Source: an uncultured Atopobiaceae bacterium (GTDB lineage Bacteria > Actinomycetota > Coriobacteriia > Coriobacteriales > Atopobiaceae). From it: a stretch of 62,784 bases of DNA. The notes beneath the pieces were generated by a model, which did no database searches, was not told the origin of the DNA, and was given only the letters and a program-made list of their open reading frames with translations. Location of the stretch: assembly GCA_944320975.1 (NCBI GenBank), contig CALUJM010000013.1, positions 1 to 62,784 of the forward strand, read 5' to 3'. Position 1 is the first letter of the stretch. Every line of letters starts with the position of its first letter. The position numbers were made by a program, and so were the translations under genes. Below are positions 35,970 to 47,170 of this stretch, piece by piece.

Positions 35970-36467
35970 CTAGCCGACGTCGGCCTGCTCGCCCGTCTGC
36001 TCCGCGGACTGCGCATCATCACCATGAGCGGCGGTCTGGCCGGCCTCGTCCGCCCGGTCCTCAAAGGAGACCGTCAGGCGCTCGGTCGGGAGCACCATGC
36101 CGTAGTTCTGGGTGGCGATGCGGCTGATGCGGGCGTTGCTGGAGAGCACCGAGCGCTCGACCCTGAGGTTGGAGCTCAGCGTCTCGGCCTCGCTGATCTG
36201 GGTGGTGAGGTCGGAGTTGGCCTGCAGCACGGAGACCGTCGCCGAGGCGAGGGCGACACGGGCGAGGTTGACCGCGAAGAACAGCGCCGCGACGAGAAGG
36301 ACGGCGCGGACGCGGGCGAGGAACTGCGGGGAGACGCCCTGGCGCGCGCGGGCGTCGAGGCCGCCGCCCGAGACCACCTCGAACGGCGCGCGGGACTGTG
36401 CGGAGGCGCGCTCCCATGCGCGCTCCGACGCCCTCGCCGAATATGCCTCTGACCCCTGGTACCTCAT
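35970..36467 (-). CDS. ftsL: FtsL-like septum protein
   Basis: 165 aa bitopic protein: ~50 cytoplasmic residues, membrane helix VRAVLLVAALFFAVNLARVALA, then a coiled coil (LQANSDLTTQISEAETLSSNLRVERSVL) and a short extracellular tail. Sequence of FtsL is poorly conserved; topology and position between rsmH and ftsI support the call. ATG 36467 follows AAAAGGAAG. Confidence 0.85.
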   Translation of the reverse strand: MRYQGSEAYSARASERAWERASAQSRAPFEVVSGGGLDARARQGVSPQFLARVRAVLLVAALFFAVNLARVALASATVSVLQANSDLTTQISEAETLSSNLRVERSVLSSNARISRIATQNYGMVLPTERLTVSFEDRADEAGQTAAHGDDAQSAEQTGEQADVG

Positions 36468-36772
36468 CTGTCTTCCTTTTGCTCGCGGCAGTGCCTCAAT
36501 GGGTGGTGCATGGCAGGTACGCTGGGGACTTGAGGGTTGGCTGAGGCTTCTCCCCCATGCGGTCGAGCGACCTTAAGGTAGTTCTTAAGACAAAGTCGAT
36601 GGTTCGTTGATGGTTTGTTGTGCTGTGGCTGTGGCTGCGGTGGTGGTGCGTGGGTGGTGCGTTTGCGGTGTGGTGTGGTGCGTCTGTGGTGTGGTTGTGG
36701 CGCGGCGGTGCTTCGGTGGTGGTGCGTGGTGCAAAAGGTAGACGACACGGGGTCGGCTACATCGTTGCTCCC
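36468..36772 (-). promoter_or_regulatory. C/A-rich spacer and palindrome cluster between rsmH and ftsL
   Basis: The 305-bp gap has no convincing gene, although a 94-codon frame (GTG 36748) reaches ftsL with an ATGA overlap. On the transcribed strand, ~36622-36735 is almost free of G and T (CACCACGCACCACCACCG style), resembling a Rho-loading region. Next to it are three palindromes: TCTTAAGA (36583-36590), CCTTAAGG (36571-36578) and GGTCGAGCGACC (36561-36572). Confidence 0.5.
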
Positions 36773-37735
36773 TCACCCGGCGGCGTCGAGCCTGACCGCC
36801 ACGCGCATGAGGGCGCTTCGCGACCGCGGGTTGGCCGCGACCTCCTCGTCCGAGGCGACGAGGGGCTTCCTTGTCCTGACCCTGAGCGCAGGCACGTGTC
36901 CGCACACGCACACCGGTAGGTCCGGCGGGCAGGTGCACCCCTGCGAGAGCTCGGAGAAGACGTGCTTCACGATGCGGTCCTCGAGCGAGTGGTAGGAGAT
37001 GACGCAGACCCTGCCGCCCGGGTTGGCCCATCGCGCCGCCGCCCTGAGGCCTCGGTCCAGCACGTCGAGCTCGTGGTTGACCTCGATGCGCAGCGCCTGG
37101 AAGGTCCGGCGGGCCGGGTGGCCCCCCGTTCTTCTCGCCGCGGCGGGGATCGCCGCCTTGATGACCTCGACGAGCTCAAGGGTCGTCTCGATGGGGGCCT
37201 TGGCCCTCGTCTCCACGATCTTTCGCGCGATGCGGCCCGCATAGCGCTCGTCACCGTAGACGCGTAGGATTCGGGCGAGGTCTGCTTCGTTGTAGGTGTT
37301 GACGACCTCGGCTGCGGTTGTGGTGTGGTTGCCCGAATTCATGCGCATGTCCAAGGGCGCGTCCTCGTGGTACGAGAAGCCGCGCTCCGGGATATCGAGC
37401 TGCGGGGACGAGACGCCGAGGTCGAAGAGGAAGCAGTCGACCCCGGGGACCTCCGCCTCGACGAGGAGCTCGTCGAGGTCCCCGAAGTTGCCCTTGAGGG
37501 TGCGGACGCTCGCCTCGGGCACCTCGCGCGCGAGGCGCTCGGTCGCGGCTGCGAGGGCCATGTCGTCCTGGTCGATCCCAAGCGACAGGCCGTCCGGGGC
37601 CACGCGGCGCGCGAGCTCGACGGTGTGCCCCGCACCGCCGAGGGTGCAGTCGCACACGACCTCCCCCGGCTGGGGGTCGAGCTCGGCGAGGACCTCGGCG
37701 AGCATCACGGGTACGTGCCTGTATGCCGTTGTCAA
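36773..37735 (-). CDS. rsmH: 16S rRNA (cytosine1402-N4)-methyltransferase
   Basis: 320 aa. YRHVPVMLAEVL near the start, SAM motif DCTLGGAGHTVELA, GIDQDDMALAAA, DCFLFDLGVSSPQLD, MRMNSGN, and C-terminal SYHSLEDRIVKHVF. TTG 37735 is chosen: AAGGGGG lies 8 bases upstream, and the product begins MTTAYRHVPVML. GTG 37744 has no room for a ribosome-binding site. Confidence 0.94.
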   Translation of the reverse strand: MTTAYRHVPVMLAEVLAELDPQPGEVVCDCTLGGAGHTVELARRVAPDGLSLGIDQDDMALAAATERLAREVPEASVRTLKGNFGDLDELLVEAEVPGVDCFLFDLGVSSPQLDIPERGFSYHEDAPLDMRMNSGNHTTTAAEVVNTYNEADLARILRVYGDERYAGRIARKIVETRAKAPIETTLELVEVIKAAIPAAARRTGGHPARRTFQALRIEVNHELDVLDRGLRAAARWANPGGRVCVISYHSLEDRIVKHVFSELSQGCTCPPDLPVCVCGHVPALRVRTRKPLVASDEEVAANPRSRSALMRVAVRLDAAG

Positions 37736-37755
37736 GACCCTCACCCCCTTCGTCG

Positions 37756-38214
37756 TCAGTCGTGGAAGAGCAGCGCGTCGAGGTCGTCCTCGAAGCTCGC
37801 CTGCGTCGCGTTCCACTTCTCGGTGTTCCAGACCTCGAAGTGGTCGCCCGCGCCCACGACCGTGACGTCCGCCGTGAGGCCGAGCTTCTCGCGCGAGCCG
37901 GGCTTGGCCGCGTCGAGCTTGCCGAGGGCCACGCGGCCGGCGGAGTCGATGTCGACCTCCACGGCGCTGGCCCAGAGCCCCGTCCTCAGCTGGACGTCCT
38001 TGCGACTGCGGGGATCGTAGTGGTGGTCGCCGTACTCGAAGAGGCCGTCGACGAACCGCTCGAACCCCTCAGGGGTGAAGCCGTTCACGCAGCCGTTCAT
38101 GGGAACGAGGTAAAGCGCCTTCTTATCGCCGTCGATCAGCTGCTTGCGGAAGACGGCGGGAAGGGTGACGCGCGCCTTGGCATCCACGGACATCGGATAC
38201 GAACCGGCGAGCAT
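37756..38214 (-). CDS. mraZ: Transcriptional regulator MraZ
   Basis: 152 aa with two AbrB-like SpoVT halves; the DNA-binding loops are SVDAKARVTLPAVFRKQL and DIDSAGRVALGKL. MraZ binds repeats upstream of its own gene and controls the division operon. ATG 38214 follows GGGAGG. The first gene of the long minus-strand cluster. Confidence 0.95.
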   Translation of the reverse strand: MLAGSYPMSVDAKARVTLPAVFRKQLIDGDKKALYLVPMNGCVNGFTPEGFERFVDGLFEYGDHHYDPRSRKDVQLRTGLWASAVEVDIDSAGRVALGKLDAAKPGSREKLGLTADVTVVGAGDHFEVWNTEKWNATQASFEDDLDALLFHD

Positions 38215-38265
38215 GTACCCTCCCTTCGAAAGACGAGACCACACCCCCGAACGGAGCGTGCGATA

Positions 38266-38315
38266 ACTATACGTCATCCGCGACACTTTGCCACACAGAA
38301 AAACACTTGGCCACA
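38266..38315 (-). promoter_or_regulatory. mraZ promoter overlapped by a MraZ-type repeat operator
   Basis: On the minus strand, four 10-bp units start with TGT (TGTGGCCAAG, TGTTTTTCTG, TGTGGCAAAG, TGTCGCGGAT; 38315 to 38276). The third overlaps a -35 hexamer GTGGCA (38289-38294), 17 bp from -10 TATAGT (38266-38271). Direct repeats at 10-bp period are how MraZ operators look in other bacteria, so this is a likely autoregulatory site. Confidence 0.75.
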
Positions 38316-38489
38316 CCCTGTGGTTGAAATCTGGTTTCCAGCGGTTCTAGGCGCTGACGATGGCCCCAGATGTAGTGCCCTCAAGCTTTCTGAGCCACAA
38401 GAGGGTCGAAGGTGTTCGGTCTTTTCTCAAACGATTTGTGTCGCCGCCGTGAAAGCCCAGCTCAGCGCCAGGTGGGGCGCCGTCCCACC

Positions 38490-39386
38490 CTACTTTCGGG
38501 CGCGGGGGTGGGCGGCGAGGTACACGCGGCGGATGTGGGTCCTGTCCACGTGGGTGTAGAGCTGGGTCGTGGCCACGTTGGCGTGCCCCAGCAGCTCCTG
38601 CACCACGCGCAGGTCCGCGCCGCCCTCGAGCAGGTGCGTCGCGAAGCTGTGGCGCAGCGTGTGAGGGTGCAGGCCCTTGATGCCCGCGACCCGCCCGTAC
38701 TTCTCGACGATGGCGTGGACGGACTGGCGCGAGATGCGGCCTCCCCGCACGTTGAGGAAGACCGCCTGCGTGGGACGGCGCCCAGCCAGCGCCCCGCGCC
38801 CTCGCTCGAGGTATGCCTCGAGCGCCTGCGCCGCCGCCCCCAGCACGGGCACCACCCGCTCCTTGTCGCCCTTGCCGAAGACGCGCAGGAGCCCCTCGTC
38901 CAGGAGGACGGCGCGCTCGTCGAGGCCGGTCAGCTCGCTCGCGCGCAGGCCGCAGCCGTAGAGGACCTCCAGGATCGCATGGTCGCGCAGGCCGGCGGGG
39001 GTCTGCGGGAAGGGCTGGTCGAGCAGGCGCTCGGCGTCGTCGACCGAGATCACGTCCGGCAGCCGCTCCGGCTTGGACGGCAGCGGCAGGTCCGAGGTGG
39101 GAAACGCCTCGCAGATGCCGTCTGCCACCATGAAGCGGTGCAGGCCCTTCACCGCCGAGACCGCCCGCTCGACCGACGCAGGCGCCAGGCCCACGTCCAC
39201 GAGCGCGGCCACGTGCTCCTCCACGAGCCCGCGCGTCACGTCCTCGGGGTCGCGCACGCCGCGGTCGGCGAGCCATCCCACATAGCGGGACAGGTCGCGC
39301 CCGTAGGCCTCGACGGTGTTGCCCGAGCTCCCCCGCTCCACGGCGAGGTATCCCAGGTACTCCTTGCACGCCCTCTCGAGGTCCAT
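38490..39386 (-). CDS. xerD: Tyrosine recombinase XerD/XerC
   Basis: 298 aa. N-terminal SAM-like core-binding domain (YLGYLAVERGSSGNTVEAYGRDL), catalytic domain with Arg in GCGLRASEL, Lys in GKGDKERVVPV, HTLRHSFATHLL, LLGHANVATTQLYTHV with the nucleophile Tyr. It resolves chromosome dimers at dif. It lies 7 bp downstream of pyrG. The 143 bp after its stop hold no gene. Confidence 0.92.
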   Translation of the reverse strand: MDLERACKEYLGYLAVERGSSGNTVEAYGRDLSRYVGWLADRGVRDPEDVTRGLVEEHVAALVDVGLAPASVERAVSAVKGLHRFMVADGICEAFPTSDLPLPSKPERLPDVISVDDAERLLDQPFPQTPAGLRDHAILEVLYGCGLRASELTGLDERAVLLDEGLLRVFGKGDKERVVPVLGAAAQALEAYLERGRGALAGRRPTQAVFLNVRGGRISRQSVHAIVEKYGRVAGIKGLHPHTLRHSFATHLLEGGADLRVVQELLGHANVATTQLYTHVDRTHIRRVYLAAHPRARK

Positions 39387-39393
39387 GTTCCCC

Positions 39394-42220
<2,827 letters not shown>

Positions 42221-42267
42221 CGTGAGCCCCCCTCTCGTCGCGTTTTGGGACATTGTGGCACAACGCC

Positions 42268-42478
42268 GAGAAGAGTGTCGGGATCGCGCACGTCAACGTA
42301 TGAGGTGCGCGGACGCGACGTTTCCACCGAGAAGAACGTCGGGATCGCGCACGCGTCCGGTTGCGGTGCGCGGACGCGACGGTTTTGCCGAGAAGAACGT
42401 CGGGATCGCGCACGTCAACGTATGAGGTGCGCGGACGCGACGTTTCCACCGAGAAGAACGTCGGGATCGCGCACGTCA
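42268..42478. repeat. 61-bp tandem repeat, about 3.5 units
   Basis: GAGAAG starts at 42268, 42329, 42390 and 42451, exactly 61 bp apart. Each unit carries GTCGGGATCGCGCAC and GTGCGCGGACGCGAC, which can pair, around a 13-nt loop; the loop and end of unit 2 differ (GCGTCCGGTTGCG) from units 1 and 3. The last partial unit runs into the recN stop. Confidence 0.9.
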
Positions 42479-44107
42479 GCCGGCGGCCCGCGCCGAGAGC
42501 ATCTCGCGCGCGAGGTCGCGGCTCGCCGAGCCGGTGTCGCCGGAGAGCATGCGCGCCACCTCGGCGACGCGGTCCTCGCCGGAGAGCTCGACCAGCGAGG
42601 TCTCCGGGACGTCGCCGCCGGACTTGCGCACCAGGTAGTGCTTCTGCGCGGCGACCGCCACCTGCGCGAGGTGCGTGACCACGATCACCTGGTGCGTCTG
42701 CGCGAGGCGCGCCAGCACGCTCGCCAGCGCCACCGCCGTCGCGCCGCCCACGCCGGCGTCGACCTCGTCGAAGACCAGCGTCTCGCACTCGTCGGCCTCG
42801 CCGAGCACCACCTTGCACGCCAGCATCACGCGGCTGACCTCGCCGCCCGAGGCGATCTTTCGCAGCGGCCGCGCCGTGAGCCCGGCCGCGGGCCGGTAGA
42901 GCAGCTCCACGCGCGACGGGCCCGACCGCGTCCACTCGGCGCGCGGCAGGCGCTCCTGCGAGACCACGAGCTCGGCCGTCCCCATCTCGAGGAAGGCCAT
43001 CTGGCCGGAAACCGCCTCGGCCAGGCGCGGCGCAGCCTCGGAGCGCACGGCGTCGAGCGCGTCCGCCGCGCGCGCGAGCTCGGCCTCGCGGCGCTCGAGC
43101 TCCTCGGCCGCGCGCCGCTCGAGCTCGCCCCCGTCGCTGGCGGCGGCGACGACCTCGCGGGCCCGCTCGCGGCGCTCGAGCACGTCGGCCATGCGCGGGC
43201 CGTACGTGCGCATCAGGCCCTCGAGGCGGGCCAGGCGCGCCTGGACGCGCTCGAGCTCCTCGGGGTCAAAGTCCACCTCGTCGGCGTAGTCGCGCAGCTC
43301 GGAGGCAACGTCCTCGATGTCGATGAGCGAGCTCTCGAGCGTCTTTGCCCACGCGCCGAGCGCCTCGTCGTAGCGCGCGGCGTCTCCCAGCACGCGCACG
43401 GCCTCCCCGAGTGCGTCGCAGGCGCCGTCGTCGCCGGAGAGCAGCTCGCGAGCGCCGGATGCCGCGGCCATGAGGGCCTCGCCGTGTTCCACGCGCGGCA
43501 GCTGGGCCTCGAGCTCCTCGAGCTCGCCCTCGCGCGGGTCGACCTCGTCGATGCGGCGCAGGACGAAGGAGGCCTCCTCGAGCCGCTCGCCGGTCGCTCG
43601 TCCCATCTCCCGCACGCGCTCGAGCTCTGCCGCCGCCTCCTGCGCCACCGCGAGCGCGTCGCGGTACGCGTCGAGCGCCTCGGCCGCGGGCAGCCCCGCC
43701 CAGGAGTCGAGCATGTCGACGTGGGTCTGGACGGAGAGCAGCCGCTGGTGCTCGTGCTGGCCGCAGAGGTCCACCGCGGACCCCACGCGCTCCGCGAGCT
43801 CGCGGACGCTCGCCATGTGGCCGTCCAGCTCCACGCGGCCGCGCCCGTCGGCGCCCACGCGGCGGCGCACCACGGTCCCGTCCTCGTCGTCCCCGCGCAG
43901 GAACAGGCGCCCCTCGATCTCGAGAGAGGACGCGCCCTCGCGGACCATGCCCGCGTCGGCGCGCTCCCCCACCAGCAGCTTGATCGACGACAGCAGGGCC
44001 GTCTTGCCCGCGCCCGTCTCGCCCGTGAGCACGGTGAGGCCCGCGGCGGGCTCGATGGACGCGTCATGGATCAGCGCGACGTCGCGCACGTGGAGCTCGT
44101 CGATCAT
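42476..44107 (-). CDS. recN: DNA repair protein RecN
   Basis: 543 aa SMC-like ATPase for double-strand break repair. Walker A GETGAGKT at ~29-36, long antiparallel coiled coil, and C-terminal signature LASGGEVSRVMLA, Walker B ETLVFDEVDAGVGG and VIVVTHLAQVA. ATG is 4108 bp-spaced directly after nadK (stop at 44108), so the genes are contiguous. Order nadK-recN after tlyA is common in Gram-positive bacteria. Confidence 0.95.
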   Translation of the reverse strand: MIDELHVRDVALIHDASIEPAAGLTVLTGETGAGKTALLSSIKLLVGERADAGMVREGASSLEIEGRLFLRGDDEDGTVVRRRVGADGRGRVELDGHMASVRELAERVGSAVDLCGQHEHQRLLSVQTHVDMLDSWAGLPAAEALDAYRDALAVAQEAAAELERVREMGRATGERLEEASFVLRRIDEVDPREGELEELEAQLPRVEHGEALMAAASGARELLSGDDGACDALGEAVRVLGDAARYDEALGAWAKTLESSLIDIEDVASELRDYADEVDFDPEELERVQARLARLEGLMRTYGPRMADVLERRERAREVVAAASDGGELERRAAEELERREAELARAADALDAVRSEAAPRLAEAVSGQMAFLEMGTAELVVSQERLPRAEWTRSGPSRVELLYRPAAGLTARPLRKIASGGEVSRVMLACKVVLGEADECETLVFDEVDAGVGGATAVALASVLARLAQTHQVIVVTHLAQVAVAAQKHYLVRKSGGDVPETSLVELSGEDRVAEVARMLSGDTGSASRDLAREMLSARAAG

Positions 44108-44965
44108 CTACTTTCCCACCTGCCCGTAGAAGACGCGCGAGACGGAGTCGTAGAAGCTCTGGGTGCTGCGGTCGAGAAGGACGATGTCGCCGGGGCCGCG
44201 ACGGACGCAGGCGCGCACGCCGCGCCAGCCCTTCTCGCGCGGGACGGGCTGTCCGTCGGCGAAGAAGTGGCGCATGACGGGGCGCTCCGGGCTCATCTCG
44301 ATCTCGACGACGTCCGCGGGCGAGGTCAGGAAGGCGCGCGCCATGATGGTGTGCGGCGCGATGGGCACGCAGACCATGCCCGTGAACTCCGGGGTCACGA
44401 TGGGGCCGCCAGCGGCGAGCGCGTAGCCCGTCGACCCCGTGGCCGTGGAGACCACGAAGCCGTCGCCGCGCAGGCGGTCGATGTGCTTGCCGGACACGGA
44501 CACGTCGAACTCGACCATGTTGCCCGCGCCGCCGCGCGAGACGGCGAAGTCGTTGAGGGCGAAGCAGTGGCGGGAGTAGGTTCCGCCGTCCTTGGCCTCG
44601 AACTCGCACTCGATGTCGAGTGTAGCGCGCCGCGAGACGTGCAGCTCGCCCGCGAGCGCGTCCTCGACGGTGACGATGAGGTCCTCGGGGCCGGCGGCGG
44701 TGAGAAAGCCCAGGTGGCCGTAGGAGATGCCCACGATGGGGACGCCGGCGTAGCCGACGATGCGCGCCGCGCGCAGCAGCGTGCCGTCGCCGCCGAGCGA
44801 GACCACGAGCTCGCAGCCCTCCGCGGAGTCCTCCGCGTCGGGGAAGAGCTTCTTGTCGCGCGCCCACACGACGTCGATGCCCTGGTCGCCGAGCCAGTCC
44901 TCGAGATGGCGCGCGCCCTCGAGGGCGTCGGCGCGGGAGTAGTTGGGAACGATGAGAACCTTCAC
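44108..44965 (-). CDS. nadK: NAD kinase
   Basis: 285 aa. Catalytic GGDGTLL at ~58-64, FLTAAGPEDL, LNDFAVSRG, STATGSTGYALAAGG. It makes NADP. GTG 44965 is chosen for GAAAGG 6 bases upstream; ATG 44989 lies only 7 bp after a TAGAAT -10 box and could be a leaderless start. Confidence 0.94.
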   Translation of the reverse strand: MKVLIVPNYSRADALEGARHLEDWLGDQGIDVVWARDKKLFPDAEDSAEGCELVVSLGGDGTLLRAARIVGYAGVPIVGISYGHLGFLTAAGPEDLIVTVEDALAGELHVSRRATLDIECEFEAKDGGTYSRHCFALNDFAVSRGGAGNMVEFDVSVSGKHIDRLRGDGFVVSTATGSTGYALAAGGPIVTPEFTGMVCVPIAPHTIMARAFLTSPADVVEIEMSPERPVMRHFFADGQPVPREKGWRGVRACVRRGPGDIVLLDRSTQSFYDSVSRVFYGQVGK

Positions 44966-44998
44966 GGTCAGCCTTTCGATCACCTGCACATGGTTTAG

Positions 44999-45004
44999 AT
45001 TCTA
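44999..45004 (-). promoter_or_regulatory. -10 box upstream of nadK
   Basis: TAGAAT on the minus strand, ending 9 bp before ATG 44989 and adjoining the large palindrome. No convincing -35. Confidence 0.45.
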
Positions 45005-45019
45005 TCCCGTCGGCGTCGG

Positions 45020-45125
45020 GCGCGTGACAGTTAGGGCATGTGACAATTAGGACAGGTTAAATTGTCACACTGCTGCGTGACAATTTAACCTGTCCTAATT
45101 GTCACATGCCCTAACTGTCACGCGC
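45020..45125. repeat. Perfect 49-bp palindrome with 8-nt loop
   Basis: Arms 45020-45068 and 45077-45125 are exact complements. Each arm contains GTGACAATTAGGACAGGTTA followed by AATTGTCAC, which itself begins and ends with inverted 8-mers, so nested hairpins are possible. The left half of one arm encodes the last tlyA codons and stop. A 32-bp relative lies at 52781-52855. Confidence 0.95.
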
Positions 45126-45848
45126 TCGGCCGCAGAGGAGGTACTCGACGTTGCCCTTGTGGCCGGTGATGGGGCTCTCGCAGGACCCGAGCACCGTCAG
45201 GCCCGCGTCCTCGAAGGCGCTGCGCACCCGCTCCAGCGCCGCGGCGCGCACGGAGGCGTCGCGCACGACGCCGCCCTCTCCCACGTCCTCGCGCGGGGCC
45301 TCGAACTGAGGCTTCACGAGCGTGAGGAAGGTCCCGCCGGGACGCAGGAGCTCCATCACGGCGGGCAGCACGGTGATGACGGAGGTGAAGGAGACGTCGC
45401 AGACCGCGAGGTCGACCGCGCCCTCCCCCACGATCTGCGGGACGTCAACGATGTTGGTGCGCTCGAGCAGCTGCACGCGGGCGTCTCCCCGCAGCTCCCA
45501 CGAGAACTGGGCGTAGCCCACGTCCACGGCGATGACCGACGCCGCGCCCCGCTTGAGCAGGCAGTCGGTGAAGCCGCCGGTCGAGCATCCCACATCGAGG
45601 CAGAAGAGCCCGGACGGATCGACGCCGAAGAAGTCGAGGCCGCGCTCCAGCTTGAGGCCGCCGCGGCTCACGTAGGGCGAGCGCCCGCGCACGTGCAGCT
45701 CGATGCCGGGGCGCACCTGCTCGCCGGGGGCGGTCAGACGACGGTCGGTCGTGGAGACGTCGCCTGCCATCACGGCGCGCATCGCCTCGTCTGCAGACGA
45801 GAAGAACCCCTGCTCGACGAGCTCGGCGTCGAGACGGCGGCGGGGCAT
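45111..45848 (-). CDS. tlyA: TlyA family rRNA (cytidine-2'-O)-methyltransferase
   Basis: 245 aa. S4 RNA-binding domain at ~1-60 (MPRRRLDAELVEQGFFSSADEA), YVSRGGLKLERGL, SAM motif CLDVGCSTGGFTDCLL, then VCDVSFTSV and LVKPQFEA. Methylates 16S and 23S rRNA in the mycobacterial model. The last residues RDS and stop TAG lie inside the palindrome arm. Confidence 0.93.
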   Translation of the reverse strand: MPRRRLDAELVEQGFFSSADEAMRAVMAGDVSTTDRRLTAPGEQVRPGIELHVRGRSPYVSRGGLKLERGLDFFGVDPSGLFCLDVGCSTGGFTDCLLKRGAASVIAVDVGYAQFSWELRGDARVQLLERTNIVDVPQIVGEGAVDLAVCDVSFTSVITVLPAVMELLRPGGTFLTLVKPQFEAPREDVGEGGVVRDASVRAAALERVRSAFEDAGLTVLGSCESPITGHKGNVEYLLCGRARDS

Positions 45849-45850
45849 GC

Positions 45851-46153
45851 CTACTCCCCGGACGGCTCGGCGGGGGCGACGTCCTTATCGGCGGGAGCGG
45901 CGCCCTTCTCGGCCTGTGCGCCATCGCCCTCGGGCGCGGGGCCCTCGGCGAGGCGCGCCTCCTCCTCGGGCGAGAAGTCCGTGGCGTCCACGAGGCTCAC
46001 GGCCTTGGATCCGAGCGCGATCGCCTCGTCGAAGAGGTCGAGCGAGCGCTCGAGAGAGACGTCCTTGTCGCGCACCTGGGCGACGATGTCGTCGAGGCGT
46101 TCGGTGATGTCGCCGAAGGTCTGGTAGGCGGAGACGTCGACGCGGCGGGCCAT
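45851..46153 (-). CDS. xseB: Exonuclease VII small subunit
   Basis: 100 aa; the XseB region TFGDITERLDDIVAQVRDKDVSLERSLDLFDEAIALGSKAV is followed by an acidic low-complexity tail with AEKGAAPADKD. The usual XseB is ~80 aa. Start ATG overlaps the nusB stop (TAATG). The large subunit xseA is not in the window. Confidence 0.85.
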   Translation of the reverse strand: MARRVDVSAYQTFGDITERLDDIVAQVRDKDVSLERSLDLFDEAIALGSKAVSLVDATDFSPEEEARLAEGPAPEGDGAQAEKGAAPADKDVAPAEPSGE

Positions 46154-46713
46154 TACTCCGCGTCCTCCCCATCGGACGGGGCGGCGCCGCCGGAGGCGTC
46201 CGCCTGGGGCTCCACGTCCTTCTCGGCCCCCGCGTCCTTCTCGGCCTGCGCCGCCGCGCGCTCGCGGGCGGCCTCGCGGGCCTTGGCGATGACCTCGACC
46301 CCGGTGTCGAGGTCGTCCGCCACGCGGCCCAGAAGGCCGTTCACGAAGCGCGAGGACTCGTCGGTGCCGTATGCCTTGGCCAGCTCGACGCACTCGTCGA
46401 TGGTCACGGCGACGTCGACCTCGTCGACGCACAGCATCTCGTAGAGGGCGAGGCGCAGCAGGTTGCGGTCGACGGCGTTGAGGCGCGAGACCGACCAGCC
46501 GGTCGAGCGCATCGCGATGACGGCGTCGAGGTCCGGGCGCATCTCGTCGGCGCCCAGGGCGAGCCTGCGGCCGTAGTCGTCCAGCGGGCCCTGCGAGAGC
46601 GCGTACTCCCCGTCGAGGACCGACAGGACGGCGCGGGAGTTGGCCTCCGCCTGGAACAGCAGCTGGAGGGCCTGGCTGCGGGCGAGGGTGCGCCCGCCGA
46701 AGTGAGTGCTCAA
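46153..46713 (-). CDS. nusB: Transcription antitermination factor NusB
   Basis: 186 aa. Helical NusB domain (ARSQALQLLFQAEAN, RNLLRLALYEML, TIDECVELAKAYGTDESSRFVNGLLGRV). Residues after ~145 are an added Ala/Glu/Lys tail with AEKDAGAEKDVE, made by two GAGAAGGAC copies 18 bp apart. Acts with NusA/E/G in rRNA antitermination. Confidence 0.93.
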   Translation of the reverse strand: MSTHFGGRTLARSQALQLLFQAEANSRAVLSVLDGEYALSQGPLDDYGRRLALGADEMRPDLDAVIAMRSTGWSVSRLNAVDRNLLRLALYEMLCVDEVDVAVTIDECVELAKAYGTDESSRFVNGLLGRVADDLDTGVEVIAKAREAARERAAAQAEKDAGAEKDVEPQADASGGAAPSDGEDAE

Positions 46714-46714
46714 G

Positions 46715-47077
46715 TTACTCCTTGGGGAAGACGAGGCTGTCGATGCACACGTCCACGGCGGAGACGCCGACGCCGATCTGCTCGGTGATCGCGGCGGCGA
46801 CCTCGTCGCGCACGTCGGCGGCGAGCTTGGTGAACGGGTAGCCGTAGAAGACGGCCAGGTGGACGGTCACATGCAGGCGGTCGTCCTCGACGCAGGACTC
46901 GACGGCGTTCTCGGGCGCGACCGTCCTGCTCGTGAAGACGGAGATGAGGTTGGAGGTGATGTCGTTGCCCCCCACGGAGGCTACGCCCTCGACGCGGCGG
47001 GCGGCGATGGAGACGATGGTGGAGACGACACCCTTGGAGATGCCGATGCCAGAGACGTGAAGCTCACTTTCGGACAT
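46715..47077 (-). CDS. Asp23/Gls24 family envelope stress protein
   Basis: 120 aa. VSGIGISKGVVSTIVSIAARRVEGVASVGG is the family start; the rest has the alternating beta/alpha pattern with VHLAVFYGYPFTKLAADVRDEVAAAI. Members sit near the membrane and help wall homeostasis. First gene of the operon with nusB, xseB and tlyA. Confidence 0.9.
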   Translation of the reverse strand: MSESELHVSGIGISKGVVSTIVSIAARRVEGVASVGGNDITSNLISVFTSRTVAPENAVESCVEDDRLHVTVHLAVFYGYPFTKLAADVRDEVAAAITEQIGVGVSAVDVCIDSLVFPKE

Positions 47078-47135
47078 GTTGGACCCCTTCGTCGAATCCG
47101 GGCCCGGCGGCCCGCTGCGTGCAGTCGTTCACAAC

Positions 47136-47141
47136 AGTATA
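47136..47141 (-). promoter_or_regulatory. -10 box of the asp23-nusB operon
   Basis: TATACT on the minus strand, 59 bp before the start codon; the -35 region is weak. Confidence 0.5.
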
Positions 47142-47170
47142 CCCGTTGCCGGCGGACCTGCGCCGCCGAC

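Noticed and set aside
23562..38385. CTTGAGGG words before ftsZ, ftsL and mraZ as a shared operator
   Set aside because: The same 8-mer also occurs inside genes (about 24456, 24672, 49190), so it is not specific to control regions.
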